DNA of 64,000 nt, from assembly GCA_018340375.1 (NCBI GenBank), contig JAFFJZ010000004.1, forward strand, positions 23,658,001 to 23,722,000, given 5' to 3'. Within the stretch, counting starts at the first letter, position 1. Each line of letters begins with the position of its first letter. The position numbers and the translations under genes are program-made. The notes under the pieces are model-generated. The model saw only the letters and a program-made list of their open reading frames with translations, searched no databases and was not told where the DNA came from. Below are positions 47,920 through 60,483 of the stretch, piece by piece. The stretch is from Gonatopus flavifemur. Lineage: Eukaryota; Arthropoda; Insecta; Hymenoptera; Dryinidae.

Positions 47920-50144
47920 CATCATCATCATGAAGTAATCAGTCTTACGACTGGTTTGATGAAACCCTCCACTCCTGTCTATTATCCGCCAAACGTTCAA
48001 TTTCTACATATCTACTACATCCCTTGTCTTGTACGATTTGCTTCATATAACTTGCTCTAGGTCTACCTTTACCAGTTTTACCATTCATTTTCCCTTCCAA
48101 TATTGTTTTCAATAAACTCTCATGCCGTAATGTGTGTCCTATAAGATTGCTTCTCCTTCTCACGATGTGTTTCAAAAGATTTCTTTCTTCATTTATCTGC
48201 TCGAGTACTTCTTCATTTTTGACTTTGTCTATCCATTTTATTCTGAGCATCCTCCTATAACACCACATTTCAAAAGCTTCAAGTCTTCGTTGATCAGTTT
48301 TCCCCATTGTCCAAGTTTCGCAACCATATAATGCTGTGCTCCAAACGTCACTTTTCAAGAATTTCTTCCTTACTTCCAAGCTTATATTTTTTGAGCATAA
48401 TAACTGTCTCTTTTGATAAAAAGCCTGTTTCCCTTGTGCTATTCTTGCTCTCATATCTCTTTCGCTTTTGCCGTTCTCTGTAATTATGCTTCCTAGATAT
48501 TTGAATTCTTTCACCTGTTCAATTGTCTCGGTATCTATTTTGATTCTCGTTCTTCTAGCTGTTTTCGCTGCTGTACACATCATGAATTTTGTTTTGTCTT
48601 TATTTATATTCATACAATAGTTTTCCAATAATATTGTTCTCATGGTGTTGAGAATATTTTCTAACTCAGTACTACTCGTGGCCAATATAGCTATGTCATC
48701 CGCGAATCTCAACATACTTATATTTTCTCCCTGAATCTGTAATTTCGATTGAATTTCCTCCTTCACTTCGTTCATTGCTTCTTCTATGTATAAATTGAAC
48801 ATCAGTGGCGATAATGAGCATCCTTGTCTCACCCCTCTTCTTATTTGTGCTTCCCCTTCCTGACCCTCTATGTCTATTATTGCACTTTGATTCTTATATA
48901 ATTTGTATATTATTCTTCTATCTTTATAATTTATTCCCACCTTCTTCAGGATCGCAAACATCTTCTCCCAGTCCACATTATCGAAAGCCTTTTGTATATC
49001 TACAAAACCTATGTACACAGATTTCTTCAGCGCTATCCTTTTCTCTATTACTGCCCTGAGTGCTAAGATTGCTTCTCGCGTTCCCCTATTTTTTCTAAAA
49101 CCAAACTGATCCTCTGCCAATCTACTCTCTATTTTATTTTCCATCCTCCTGTATATAATTTTGGTCAGTATTTTCGAAGCATGTGAAGTTAAACTGATCG
49201 TTCTGTAGTTCTCGCATTTGTCTGCCCCTTGTTTTTTCGGGATAGCGACAATTTTATTCTTTTGGAAATCTTCCGGTACTTCTCCTTTTTCGTACATATC
49301 TCTAATCAATTCAAACAGTGCGTCGCGAGTTCCTTCACTGGAGGCTTTCATAAGGTCCGCACTTATGCCATCTATGCCTGGCGCTTTATTATTTTTCAAT
49401 TCTTTCAAAGCCTTGTCGAATTCTGATCTCAATATCGAATCTCCCAATTCTTCCTCATCTACATCCTCCTCTTTCTCTAATAATGCTATATCATCGTTTC
49501 CTCTATACAAGTCTTCCAAATGATTGATCCACTGTTCTATGTTCTCTTCCGTTTTTATTAATTGTCGTCCTAGAGAGTTTCTAATCTTATTGCTTCTAGA
49601 TTTCATTTGTCCGCAAAATCTTTTAATAATCCTATATGCTTCATCTATTTTTCCTAAATGCAATCTTATTTCTATTTCCTGACATTTCTCTTCTAACCAC
49701 TGTTCTTTTGCTTTCCTTGATTCTCTTATTATTTTATTTCTCAATGATTTGTATCGTTGCTGGCCTTCTTGGCTATCATTATTCTTGTATTTTCTTCTGT
49801 CATTTATCAATTCTAAAATTTCTTCCGTTATCCATGGGTTTTTAGCTTCTACTCCATCATTCTTCAAAATCTTATCCGCACATTCTCTTATATTCCCCTT
49901 CATCTTTGTCCATCTCCTCTCTATTCCCAAGTCTTTCTCTTTTTGATCTCCCAATTTTTCATCCAACATTTTCTCGAATGCCTCATGTGTTTGTTTTTGC
50001 TTGAGGTTCTTCAAATTCCATTTTTTTTTTGCATTTTCCTTTCCTTCTTCAGAGATTTGAATTTCAGAGAACATTTCATCATCAACATATTATGATCACT
50101 ATCTATATCTGCACCGGGATAAGTTTTACAGTTTTTCACTTGGT
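47920..50144 (-). mobile_element. 5'-truncated non-LTR retrotransposon (LINE)
   Basis: A perfect 13-bp direct repeat (TACATCAAGCGAT) brackets the element. Its 3' end, read on the minus strand, is TAAGACTGATTACTTCA followed by a short TGATGATGATGAT tail. It is truncated on the 5' side within the endonuclease domain. Two 3' remnants of the same family lie at 9196 and 20712. The clade is not certain to me. Confidence 0.9.
47945..50135 (-). pseudogene. LINE endonuclease tail plus reverse transcriptase
   Basis: The long open frame (47945-50074, 709 codons) begins after the endonuclease. It contains the reverse transcriptase core: KNKIVAIPKKQGADKCENYR, ISLTSHASKI, QFGFRKNRGT, QKAFDNVDW, GVRQGCSLSPLMFNLYIEEA and the FADDIAIL active-site box (about 48690-48710). 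A C-terminal region follows (YLGSIITENGK, STALYGCETWT). Upstream, in another frame, NCKTYPGADIDSDHN is the end of the AP endonuclease with its SDHN motif, reaching the truncation point. The frame switch falls at a run of ten T (50021-50030 on plus), so one base was gained or lost there. The enzyme would copy RNA at nicked target DNA, but without the endonuclease N-terminus this copy cannot move itself. Confidence 0.9.
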
Positions 50145-50157
50145 TACATCAAGCGAT
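50145..50157. repeat. LINE target-site duplication, 5' side copy
   Basis: TACATCAAGCGAT is identical to 47907-47919. Confidence 0.9.
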
Positions 50158-50838
50158 ACAAAATATTAATGACTCCAAATTGGAATTATATTGATGAGAA
50201 TGAAACTAAACCAATGAATGGCTTGAACTTATCCGTATTAAATACATCGTGTGTGAAAGTAGCCTCCAAATCCATCGTTTTTACGGAATTTCCTGTATTT
50301 TTTAAAAAAGTCGATTTTTAATTGGAGATGGGGGGAGGCAAAAATTCACTATTCTCGTCGTCGAATATGATAGGTGGTACTTCGGACATAGTAGAAAAAC
50401 AAAGCCTGCTCCGTTTTAATTTACACCTTTGACCGATAATGCATTTTGTTTAGAACCCTTATTTTGGTCAAAAATGTGGTTGAAAGCCGGGAGAAAAAAA
50501 TTTCTACAGCTTTCCTGAGGAACAGAATCTGGATGTTTTTTTTCACAATCCTCATAGTTTGATTGACGATCCCTGAAATTTTTGTTCGATTTCGTTAAAA
50601 AATGTGGAAGTTATGAGTTATTGTCTGCGATGCGAGACGTTGTAGTCGCTACCTCGGAGAAAACGAAATTGGCATTTTCACCGTAACTTTGAATACTCAT
50701 AATTCTGGAACCCTTTAAGATATCTCAAAAAAATTTGGTATGCTTTTATATATATGTGGTAAGATGAAATGTACCGAGTTTCATCAAAATCTGAAACCAT
50801 GGGTATAATGGCTTGGTCGAACTGACGTGGAATGACCC
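50158..50838. mobile_element. Sequence ending in GACGTGGAATGACCC, related to GGGTCATTCC ends
   Basis: The right end GACGTGGAATGACCC at about 50824-50838 is the reverse complement of the GGGTCATTCC terminus type seen at 22937 and 30173. No mirrored left end was found, so this is a solo or truncated terminus. No gene is seen. Confidence 0.4.
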
Positions 50839-50999
50839 AAATCCAAAATACCTTGCAAAATCTGTTTTGAAACTATATTTCGCGATTGTAAAATATCAAA
50901 TACCTTGAAAAATACACTCTATGAACAAAATACTAAAAGAAATGTATCGTGAATTCAAAATACAAAGTACCGATTTTATTTCCAATACCTTTTTCGCAT

Positions 51000-51830
51000 A
51001 GTTGTGTTCCAAATACTGGCCAAGCCCTGATGAATATTGCCTTTACTGGCAGTATTGTATCCCTAGTAGTGGGCCTTATGTAAAACGTTTTTATCATTTC
51101 GACTCCGGATCAGTACTGTCCAATCAACTCGCCCTGTACTGGTTATTTATATTTTCCAGCCCTAATAACTTCGGCAACGGTACTACGCCAGTATTCAAGC
51201 CCAAGTGTGTATTAACAGCGGGCCCAATCTGAGCCCAGGGTGGGTGCCCATGTTGCCCAACGTGGGGCTAAGCTGGTCAGACAAATGGGGCCAACCCTGA
51301 GATGATAACATCGTTCCCAGCTTGGCTGTATTGCTTTGCCCGAGGATTGGTAACGCTATGGGCCCAAATGAACCCAGACTAGGCAATCAATACAGCCCCT
51401 TCCTTTTTCTAAAATTAGAAAATTTCTTTGAATTCTATCCCAGTGAGCATGAATTCCAGCCCCACTTTGGCCCAGTCTTAGGCCTAGTGTTGAGCCCCAT
51501 CGTGCCTATATGGACCCAAGACTGGACCAAAATGGAACCAAAATTGATACACGCTGAGGATTGTGTTGACACGCACATGCTCGGGATATAAATTCACCTC
51601 AATCTTGGCCTCACGCTGGTCCAAATTGGAGCCAGGTCCAAATGTGCCCGCACCAAGATTCATCATTTCCATTTTCTACCAACCGCAATTCTATGGGAAA
51701 GCACAACAGGGCCAAGATTGAGCCAACATGGGCTCCATTGTCATCTCCCAAAATTAGGTTAAAGAGGATGGACCCAGTCTAGGGCCCATTGCTATTATAG
51801 GCAATACACGCTTGGGAGGCGTCAAGGGGC
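51000..51830. repeat. Two adjoining word clusters: CAGTACTGGC, then GGGCCCA
   Basis: Bases 51010-51205 repeat TACTGGC-type words (GTACTGG, CGCCAGTAT). Bases 51205-51830 repeat GCCCAATC, GGGTGCCCA, GGCCCATTG and TGGGCTC words in both orientations. The ends are not defined, and frames crossing the patch have no domain. Confidence 0.45.
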
Positions 51831-53239
51831 CAGATTTCAATTTCCACATGGGCGGTGTTTTTGGGTGATTTGAAAAAAAAATCTAAAAATAACCATATCT
51901 CAAAAACAAAGCCTCAAAAAAATGTTCTGCTACTTAGCAAAGTTTTTGCAGAATGTGCTCTTGAAATATAATCTACACGACTTGGGTCACCCTGTACATG
52001 AATAAAGGAAGCATAGAATTTGGATATAATCATTTCCAATATGCATTCATTCCTAGACTGAAGAATACTGTTTTTTTTTCTTCTTTTTGTGGGAAGAGAC
52101 AACTGATGCGAATACTCATCGGAAAAACAACAAAGGACGAAGAAAGTCGTCATATAATCAAGACTAAGTATTTTCTTTCCTTCCCTTAAACTAATCAATA
52201 ATGTCCCTCATCGATATATTTCGCAGATAAAGAATATGCCACGGACTTTTCAAATGTAACAATACAACTGCATATTGGGAAGACTCGTGGCATGAGGCAT
52301 AACTATGGCAAGGTATGAAATATATTAAAAGCAAGACAAGGAAGGCCCAGACAAATGGACTCTGTTGCCACTCCCTCCCCTTTTCCCCTGTCTCAACAAT
52401 ATATATTACAAGATAATAACCGCGAAGAATTAGTACAAAACTGCAAAATTATGGATTCATCAATGACGGAATAAATGAATGTATGAAGAAATTATTAAAC
52501 GAATATCACTTCAGTCGATGTTCCAATACGATTTGAAATATTACAATATTATTCAATGATTCATAATCTGATCGAAAAGTTGAAATCTTCAGTTGAAGGT
52601 TCATAGTATATTACGGAATTCGGTGAAATTGTAACATTGTTACAACATTATTTGATGGTTTCAAACATTATGTACATTTGCATATAATGCATGCCAAATA
52701 TATCTAATAATGAATTGAAGTTGAACAATTTTCATGTGAGGAACAAATTGATTCAATGAGGGTGTTGTTGATGGAAAGAAGATGCACACATTATAGATCT
52801 TGACAGAGTTCGTTTTATTAATGATCTCGATCGGAATTCGATGAAAATCGATGAAAATAAAAAAAAAAACGAATCGATTCTGTCAAGCGTGCTCATCGCT
52901 AGCACATACAATATATTTGTTGTTGTTGTTGTTGTTGTTGTTAAATATAAATAATATCGATCAAAAGAATATTCTTATTTTTGGATGGATTTGAAACATG
53001 TTTTCCATTTTTCCAGATACATATTCTAATACCGAAAGTTCCAAGAAAGCCAATCAAATAACTTTTACAATACAGCTCTCAAAAAAGAATCATTTTCAAG
53101 TTTCTCGATTTAGGCTGGAATTCTTTTCTTCATTGAATCAATCATTCAATGATTTATTTACAGGAGGGTGAAGGAATAGACGATCAACTGAATGTATAAA
53201 TAATATGAAACGGAAAATTATGTCAAACACTAAGATATT
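51831..53239. other. No gene seen; one element terminus and a microsatellite
   Basis: GGGTCACCCTG followed by TA at about 51986-51998 looks like the right end of a TA-inserting element, with no mate found. Bases 52917-52942 are a (GTT)n run. The rest is AT-rich, with no frame I can support. Confidence 0.4.
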
Positions 53240-53640
53240 AGAGAGCAAAAGGAAGTTTTCTGAACGTTCAGAAAACGTGCTTGGCCATAAACGAGACATT
53301 CCAAAGAGTTATGAGAACGTCGTATAAACATATTGAGAATCTCTAAAATCCAATAATGTTTTACTCACGTTTCCCTTGCCGCGTTCCGGGAACGTATTCA
53401 AAGGGGTTGAAAGAATACCAGGGGGGTGGGAGGGGGGTACGTTTTTCATGAAGTCTAGTTTCCATGATGAGTTTCAAGCACATGACAAGAACGTTTTGGG
53501 ATAAATGAAAAGAACGTGCTTAGAACTTGTTCAGTTGCATCTAAAGTGGAGGTACCCTCAATGTTTGGAGTACGTGTTCTTGGGTAACCAAATCTTGTAG
53601 AACTACGGATGTGGTTCTAAAACGCTCTAAACCCTTTTAG
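53240..53640. repeat. Cluster of TTCTGAACGTTCAGAAAACGTGC words
   Basis: The words GAACGTTC, AACGTGCTT and GAACGT recur in both orientations. This is the same word family as the element at 23231-23594, but without clear ends. Confidence 0.5.
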
Positions 53641-54020
53641 TATTATCTGGAATTAAGAATGGATTATATTAATGGGACATAGTATCTATTTTCTATCGAA
53701 ATTAAACATTTTTTTCATAAAAAAAACATCGATATTTTAAACATTACCACTGCAACATACAAATAGGAGCTCTACATAAAGAGTCAACATATACGAATAA
53801 GAATATATGTTATCATACGCAGGATGTGAAATGATTCAAGCGGATTCCACAAGTGTATTCTGCAGCCAAAATGAAATAATTTCCCGTTTCGGAAATTTTT
53901 TTGAAGCTTAGTTTTTGAGATATAAGCATGTTAAGATTTTTCTCCACTCCAGATCATTCGAAACCACTGTGCGTTACGTACTTAAGCTTGACATCATTGG
54001 GAAAAAATTGAACTATTATA

Positions 54021-55306
54021 TTAGGTGTATAACTTTGCTTCCGCCGTTTTGCAATAGATGGCTGTAGCGGTGAGTGGGAGTTGGAATAAATGGATCATAG
54101 ATGTCATACAATCAGCTTAGGTATTTGTAAACATAAGGCCTTCGAAATATTAGTCGATTTGTTTCTGCATCATAAAGTTATTCTCGATTAAACATGTCAG
54201 CTTACGAGCCAAATTCTCGTCATTTGCGGGAGGTTTTAATTTTCTGCTTTAATATGAAGAAAGTCTGCGGCTGAGGCTCATCGAATGCTCTCAAATCCTC
54301 ACCTATGGTGAAGCCGCTATTAGTGGAAGAGCGTGCCGAGAGTGGTTTCAACGCTTCAAGAACGGTGATTTTAACGTCGAAGACGGCGGTGGAAGAGAGA
54401 AGGTTTTCGAAAATGCAGAATCGGAGGCATTACTTGATCAAGACTCGTGTCAAACGCAACAAGAATTGGCAGGATCATTGGGAGTGACGCAACCAGCCAT
54501 TTCAAAACGCCTGAAAGCCATGGGAATGATTCAGAAACAAGGAAATTGGGTGCCGTACGAGTTGAAGCCGAGAGATGTTGAACGGCGTTTGTGTGTTTGT
54601 AAACAGATGCTTGCAAGGCAAAGACAGAAGGGATTTCTGCATCGCATTGTGACTGGGGACGAAAAATAGGTTCATCACGATAATCCCAAGCGCAGAAAAT
54701 CATGGGGATATCCCGGCCGTGCTTCCACGTCGACGGCCAAACCGAATATTCACGGTTCCTAAGGTTATGCTCGGTATTTGGTGGGACCAGCTCGGCGTAG
54801 TGTATTATGAGTTGTTAAAACTGACTGAAACAATCACAGACGATCGTTATCGAACGCAATTAATGCGTTTGAGCCGAGCATTGAAAGACAAACGGCCGTA
54901 ATACAACGAGAGACATGATAAAGTGATTTTACAGCATGACAATGCTCGACCCGATGTTGCGAAAGTAGTCAGACATACTTGGAAACTTTGAAATGAGAAG
55001 TCCTACCCCACCCGCCGTATTCTTCAGACGTTGCTCCCTCGGACTATCACTTGTTTCGATCAATGCCACACGGTCTAGCTGACCAGCACTTCCGGTCTCA
55101 TGAAGAAGTAAAAAATTGGATCGATTCGTGGATCGCTTCAAAAGATGACCAGTTTTTTCAACGCGGGATTCGTATGCTGCCCGAAAGATGGGAGAAAGTA
55201 GTGGCCAGCGATGGACAATATTTTGAATCATAAATGTATAATCAGATTTGTACAATAAAGCCTCGAATTTCGGAAAAAAACGGCGGGAGCAAAGTTATAC
55301 ACCTAA
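54021..55306 (+). mobile_element. Second mariner element, inactive, different subfamily
   Basis: The terminal inverted repeats begin TTAGGTGTATAACTTTGC and match for about 30 bp. TA flanks both sides (54019-54020 and 55307-55308). The ends differ from those of the mariner at 6446-7951. The interior is one decayed transposase gene. Confidence 0.9.
54194..55233 (+). pseudogene. mariner transposase pseudogene
   Basis: It starts MSAYEPNSRHLREVLIFCFN at 54194, then shows frameshifts within the first 250 bp. Recognisable blocks follow: AGSLGVTQPAISKRLKAMGM, WVPYELKPRD, LHRIVTGDEK (then TAG instead of tryptophan, near 54667), WWDQLGVVYYELL and HDNARPD. The third catalytic position lies in the SDYHLFRSM region (about 55040-55060). 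The end is LPERWEKVVASDGQYFES. The conserved tryptophan codon after TGDEK is lost, as in the other mariner, but by a different stop. Several frame changes make it dead. Confidence 0.9.
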
Positions 55307-55308
55307 TA

Positions 55309-56577
55309 TCATTCTTCCTTTTGGGACTATAATAATTTAAGATTGCTGAATTGTCATTAGCTGTCAGCTTCACCAGAGGGCTCTGCCCTCTGACTGCTTC
55401 GCTTCGCTCAGCAGTCCGATCCCCTTTAAATCGTGGCCTACATATGCTCGCTTCGCCCGCATCTTCAACAATTCAGATATCCGGGTATATATGGAAAGGC
55501 ACTCATCAGTTTTTTGCTCGACTGGAAATATTTTTTATGTAACATTCAGGAAACCTGAAACTAATCGCCTACCATTCTTTATACCATGTTCAAATGATTA
55601 AGAAACATGTTTCTAAACAATTGCAGAATCAGGACAACTGTCCCGGTGGAAATGGAGCGTGGAAGTGCAAAGAGAGCGTGAGTTGAGAGTCAATTGAGCG
55701 TAACGGAGAATCATCTGGGCATGATTTGAAAAGGAATTGAAATGACTACTTTCTTCACTTTTAGGTTCCCACTGAAGTGGAGTTGTCATAATGTCAACCA
55801 GCTTTTGAAGAGTGTTCGGATACAAGAAGGCGTACAAGGAAAGATCGAAACTCTGATTTCCCCTGGACATTTGATCCCAGATTTGGATTCAGTACCCCCG
55901 GAAACCTGCAGAACCCATGTTCCTCATAAATCTGTCCACGAATGCAAAAATTACTCAATTAACGTTCGCCTATTGGATTCACCATTTTGAATTGGTTCTC
56001 TGACTACAGATTTGGATTCAGAACCCCCGACAACCCCTAGAAACCATTGTTACGTTTGAGTTGCCTCAAACATAGCATTAGGAAAGGATATAGCAATGTA
56101 ACTTGTTATACACTTGATTAGAAAGGAGGGAGAGGGAAATCTCGTTTCAGGATTAACAAAAATGAGTTCATTAGATCTCATATATAATTACAAATTTATG
56201 CAAAGAAGCATGCAAAATGGTATTTCACATCACATTCTTCAACATACAAGTTGAAAAGACTCTTCGAACTCTTCACGACACATAACTTCTCTCAATCCGA
56301 TGCAATTCATTAGAATAAATTCTTGGAATGATTTCATTTTTGATGAACATGATTGACATTTTTCTTTTCTCTTTATTAGTTGAATTTGATTTTGATAGTC
56401 CATCATGTGATGAACTTGCATAAAAGTATAAAAAGTCTTCACAAATTCCGCATTTAAAATATTCTATTTGAAGGTCAGTACACAAAATACACCTTCGGGG
56501 TAGAGGATATGAATTATTTTCATACTTATTGGTCTGATTACACTAGTTTACAGCCATTTTGTAAATTCGATGCGACT
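55309..56577. other. No gene seen; one broken GGAAGCG-family end
   Basis: Bases 55635-55740 (CCCGGTGGAAATGGAGCGTG, then GAGCGTGAGTTG words) resemble the left part of the 30758-31264 family with no right end. A GC-richer patch at 55360-55450 has CTTCGCTTCGCTC-type words of unknown origin. Short imperfect direct repeats occur at 55868-55915 and 56005-56045 (GATTTGGATTCAG...ACCCCC). Confidence 0.4.
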
Positions 56578-57572
56578 ATTTTTTTCTCATGCACTTTGGC
56601 TCGCTGAACTTGAAAATCACAGTAACAAATTTTTTCATGTATAGGTTTTCGAATTATGAATTTTTTTCAATTTAAAAAATTTTTTTCCGATCATAGTTTT
56701 ACTATTTGAGGTATATCTCGAGCCAGAAATGGCCAATCTGGTTGCATGAGGTCTCAAATTGAAGATAATTGAATTGCCAATGAATATCATTACCGTTCTC
56801 ACTAATCAATTGGGTAGTTTAAGTGCAACGAACCGAAATATGTGGAAAAATTCAAGTTTTTTAAGAAAAATGAAAATGAAAAAGTCCCTTTTTTGCCGAG
56901 GAAAAATAGAAATCATGTAGGGGAGAGTGGGGACACTTGCACCATGGGGTGATATGCACCACAGCAGATATCTCTTAATTTTCCAAAATTTCTGTACTGT
57001 TCTTGCACGTGGCGTTTGCTGAATGGATGACCTAACTCCACACGAGTTCACAGGAATGTGGAATGAATCTCTGTTTTTTTATTGATATCAAAAGGTTTGG
57101 CACTCTCAAAATCGTTTGATTTGTGTCTCCTTAGTTTTTCAGAAAAAGTTTCCCATGATCTGTAAGTGATCCCAAACACCACGAAACCAATCTCAATCGA
57201 AAGTACAATCGTTGCAATATTTTCATGATCCACTTTTTGACTGAAAATATCTGGAATTTTTTTGCGAGCATCAGTAGTCTGTTGATGCCGTGAGGGGTGC
57301 AATGCACCACAAATTGCGGGGATACTTGCACCACTTCCGATGTTTCATTTTTTTTTATAGAAACAGGTATTCAGAATGATCCGTACACTCGGATGTTCGA
57401 ATCTGAATGTTCTTCCGAAGAACAGAAGAGAGAAGGAGAGGAAGGAGAGAGAGAGAGAAAGATTCTTTTGTTTGATAAAATACTCTGTGAAACTCTTTGC
57501 TATTTCCATGAATGATCTCACTTCATATAAGTCAGGGGGGATAAACTCAATGAGAGAATTTTCATAATGAAC

Positions 57573-57721
57573 TTCAGCGCCGCCAAGGGGAAGACTACTG
57601 GAACTAACCTCACATGGATACATTTACACAAATGCTCAACAAATCATAAAAGTTTGTGACACAGTATCAGTGCCTTCATGTGAGATTAGTTCAAGTACCC
57701 TTCCTCTTGGCGGCGCTGAAA
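57573..57721. mobile_element. Short inverted-repeat element, ends CTTCAGCGCCGCCAAG
   Basis: CTTCAGCGCCGCCAAGGGGA and about 25 further bases are mirrored at 57677-57721, separated by about 55 bp. The target duplication is not clear. Confidence 0.65.
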
Positions 57722-57994
57722 TCAGTCTCAAGAACGTTCAATTGCGTTTATGCCTCCTGATATGAGTTGGTAGGAGTGACAAATTTCACTTGTTTCCTCC
57801 GTTCATAGCAAACACTCTTGTGCAATTAGTTTTCAATAAAAGGTTGTTGCTAGTATCAAACTCTAAACTGCATAAAGTCCATCTTGATCGTTAGTTCAGC
57901 TATTCACTTGTATATCTGATTATTCATTTCAAATAAATACTGATAAATAGATTTGAAAATAGTGGTTATTATTCCAATTAGCCCTTCTAATTTC

Positions 57995-58402
57995 TCCCCA
58001 TAAAGAACGATACAAAACGATAAATTTTTTCTATAGTTTTCAATGAGGTTTCTGAATACGGAATTTACGAAGTTATATCGTTATCAAACGATAGAACTCT
58101 ATCGTTCCTTACCGTTTTCTATAAAAATTTAACAGATTGTATAGGGTTTTATCGTGAAATTCGTATTGGAAAAGTACTACTTATTCTAGAACACATAACT
58201 ATTTTTTTCCAAATAACTGATACTTCTCCTATACGAATTTCACGATAAAACCCTATACAATCTGTTAAATTTTTATAGAAAACGATAAAGAACGATAGAG
58301 TTCTATCGTTTGATAACGATATAACTTCGTAAATTCCGTATTCAGAAACCTCATTGAAAACTATAGAAAACATTTATCGTTTTGTATCGGTCCTTATTGG
58401 GA
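57995..58402. mobile_element. Near-perfect 400-bp palindrome (foldback element)
   Basis: The left half from TCCCCATAAAG mirrors the right half ending CCTTATTGGGA, with arms of about 170 bp. The arms contain TTATCGTTTTGTATCG, CGATAGAACTCTATCG and TTTTATCGTGAAATTCG. The short centre is around 58165-58225. No coding capacity. Confidence 0.75.
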
Positions 58403-58433
58403 AAATTTAGCAGGGAGAGGATCAATTACTCAG

Positions 58434-58434
58434 G

Positions 58435-58484
<50 letters not shown>

Positions 58485-58490
58485 AAGAGC
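58434..58490. repeat. (GA)n microsatellite
   Basis: A GAGAGA run sits inside the GGGGAGAGTGG element. Confidence 0.9.
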
Positions 58491-59415
58491 TAATTCGCAG
58501 GGTGGTGCAAATATCCCCACAGGGTGGTGCAAGTCTCCCGCCATGTGGGGAGAGTTGCACCAAACGCAATGTTTTTGAAGAACACTTATATCATTGATAG
58601 GATGTTAGATTCGATCTTGCTATCATTTGCAACTTAGAAAGGAATGTTTGCTCTGTCAAAATCCCATAAATAATATATCGAATGAAGTTAACCACGGAAG
58701 TTATAACAATGTAAAAAAAAAGTGGTGCGAGTGTCCCCACTCTCCCCTAAATATATTCAGTTACGAATTCTCTACGTGAAATTCGTACTCTTACGAAGAA
58801 AACCACGTATTTACAAAAGAAAATTCATGGGACATTGACGAAGTTACAATCGTTTATGTACAAGTATCAAAATTCAGCTTTCTTTATCCTTGGACTCCTA
58901 TCTTATTCATAGCGTATACTCAAGTTTAATCGATTCGAATCATTCTTATTATGATATTTTGATACAACATGGATGAATCAGAAATAATTTCAGCTTGTTA
59001 ATCGTCTTTTGTGTTTTTTGCGGCATTTGTTCCTCTGACATCTCACATCTGTGTGTTATTAGATCCCCTCAAAATGTTTGAATCGATGTTCTGTGTTGTG
59101 ACATTAGGATTTTATTTTTCAATTTATTTTATCTATCATGAGTGGAAGGAAACGAGATTTTGAGTGCGTAAATCATCCAGACAATTTTTGCCACGTATGC
59201 GGTAATTATGTCGTGGAAAAGATTCGCCAAAAATTCACCAACCCTCTTCAAGATCATTATCTGCAATATTTCAAAATGAAAGCTGGAAATCTTGATGAAC
59301 CATGGACACCAAATATTGTATGCTTTCCATACCGTATGAATCTCGTAGGATGGGCTTCTGGCTCGACAGGGTATGTATTGAGTAATACGTGGATGTCAAA
59401 TCTACAGCTTGAGTA

Positions 59416-60464
59416 CACTGTTAGAAAAGTTCTTTAATTTAATATGAAAATTCTTATGAAATTCTATAAGTACATCTTAAAATTAATAATATTCTGTGAT
59501 TCACAACATGTTTATGAATTTTCACATTAAATGCATGAAAATTAATAACCGGTTATGAAAATTCAAAATATATTATTAAATTCCATGCAAACTTCCTAAT
59601 TCTAATAATCTATAATGAAAAATAACAATAATACATGTTGAAATGTTAAAGATGGCTTCTATGCGCATAATTCACTGCGCACTTTGTTTTTGGGAGCATA
59701 TAATAGTATATACATGTATACATATGATAGAATCCATAACCTCTTAATTATCACTAATGGTCAATAACTCATGGGTATGTATACCATGATTATATGTCCT
59801 AATTCAATTAGCTTTAGTTACATGTGAACAAATTCCCGAAGTTTTTATACACATATAGTTGATAACAAGATAACTTTGAAATATGGGTAAGTCTTGTTCT
59901 TTTCTCTTTCATATTTTTATCAATGCAACTCTATTTACGGAATCAAAATTGAATACTTTTATGAATGTATGTATATATGTGTGTGTGTGCAGAGCATATG
60001 TGATATCTGAAACTGTATCGTATTTTACAGTCGATTCCTTCAATCGTGATGTAGTCAAGCTGGTTGAGGCGTGAAGTCGTAGGTTAGGTTTGGTAGGAAA
60101 GCAGGTTCGATCCCCCGTTGGGCCCCCAAAACTTTCCGCTCCAATTGACTTTGACTACATTCACAATTACGTACTCACTTCGGGAGAGTTTCGAGGATTC
60201 CAAAATATGAAGGAAATTCCCAATGATTTGTGTTGAGAACTTCAAGATTTTTTTCTGTTAATTCATAATTCAGAATTATGAATTTTAATATGTAACACAT
60301 TATTGGATTTCATAGGAATTCCATGTATATAAATTTATAATAATTGTTATTAAATTTAATACTCAGTTTTTAATATACAATACAGTATTAAATTTAATAA
60401 TAATATTATGTAAAAAACTTCATAATAATTATTATTAAATTTAAGACAGATTTTTCTAACAGTA
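59416..60464. mobile_element. Non-autonomous element, ends CACTGTTAGAAAA, 2-bp duplication TA
   Basis: The left end CACTGTTAGAAAAGTTC mirrors the right end ATTTTTCTAACAGTA, whose last base has mutated from G to A. TA flanks both sides (59414-59415 and 60465-60466). The interior is rich in AATTAATAATATT / TTATGAAAATTCATAA words. It lies inside the intron of the surrounding gene and contains a tRNA-like sequence at about 60047-60127. Confidence 0.75.
60047..60127 (+). repeat. tRNA-like sequence (SINE-type)
   Basis: TAGTCAAGCTGGTTGAGGCG has a box A-like shape and AGCAGGTTCGATCCCCCG a canonical box B about 40 bases later. The surrounding bases do not give an obvious acceptor stem. Confidence 0.5.
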
Positions 60465-60483
60465 TATAGTATATACTAATTTA

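Larger units (their letters stand above)
56920..58747. mobile_element. TA-flanked element with GGGGAGAGTGGGGAC ends
   Basis: The left end GGGGAGAGTGGGGACACTTG mirrors the right end (CGAGTGTCCCCACTCTCCCC). TA flanks both sides (56918-56919 and 58748-58749). The ends repeat GGTGCAAGT/CTTGCACC words. Two more inverted-repeat structures and a (GA)n run are nested inside. A minus-strand frame at 57048-57302 may be a coding remnant that I cannot identify. Confidence 0.8.
56578..58950 (+). repeat. Left inverted-repeat arm, interrupted
   Basis: The arm is split at 56919 by the GGGGAGAGTGG element. The sequence on the two sides rejoins exactly in the mirrored right arm (AATATGTTCAGTTAC when read in reverse complement from about 63176). 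Confidence 0.8.

Noticed and set aside
48805..49946. Plus-strand frames of 65-101 codons
   Set aside because: They are shadows of the LINE reverse transcriptase, which is on the minus strand.
55360..55450. Bacterial insert suggested by higher GC and CTTCGCTTCGCTC words
   Set aside because: It is only about 90 bp with no coding signal; short GC-rich repeat pieces are common in insect repeats.
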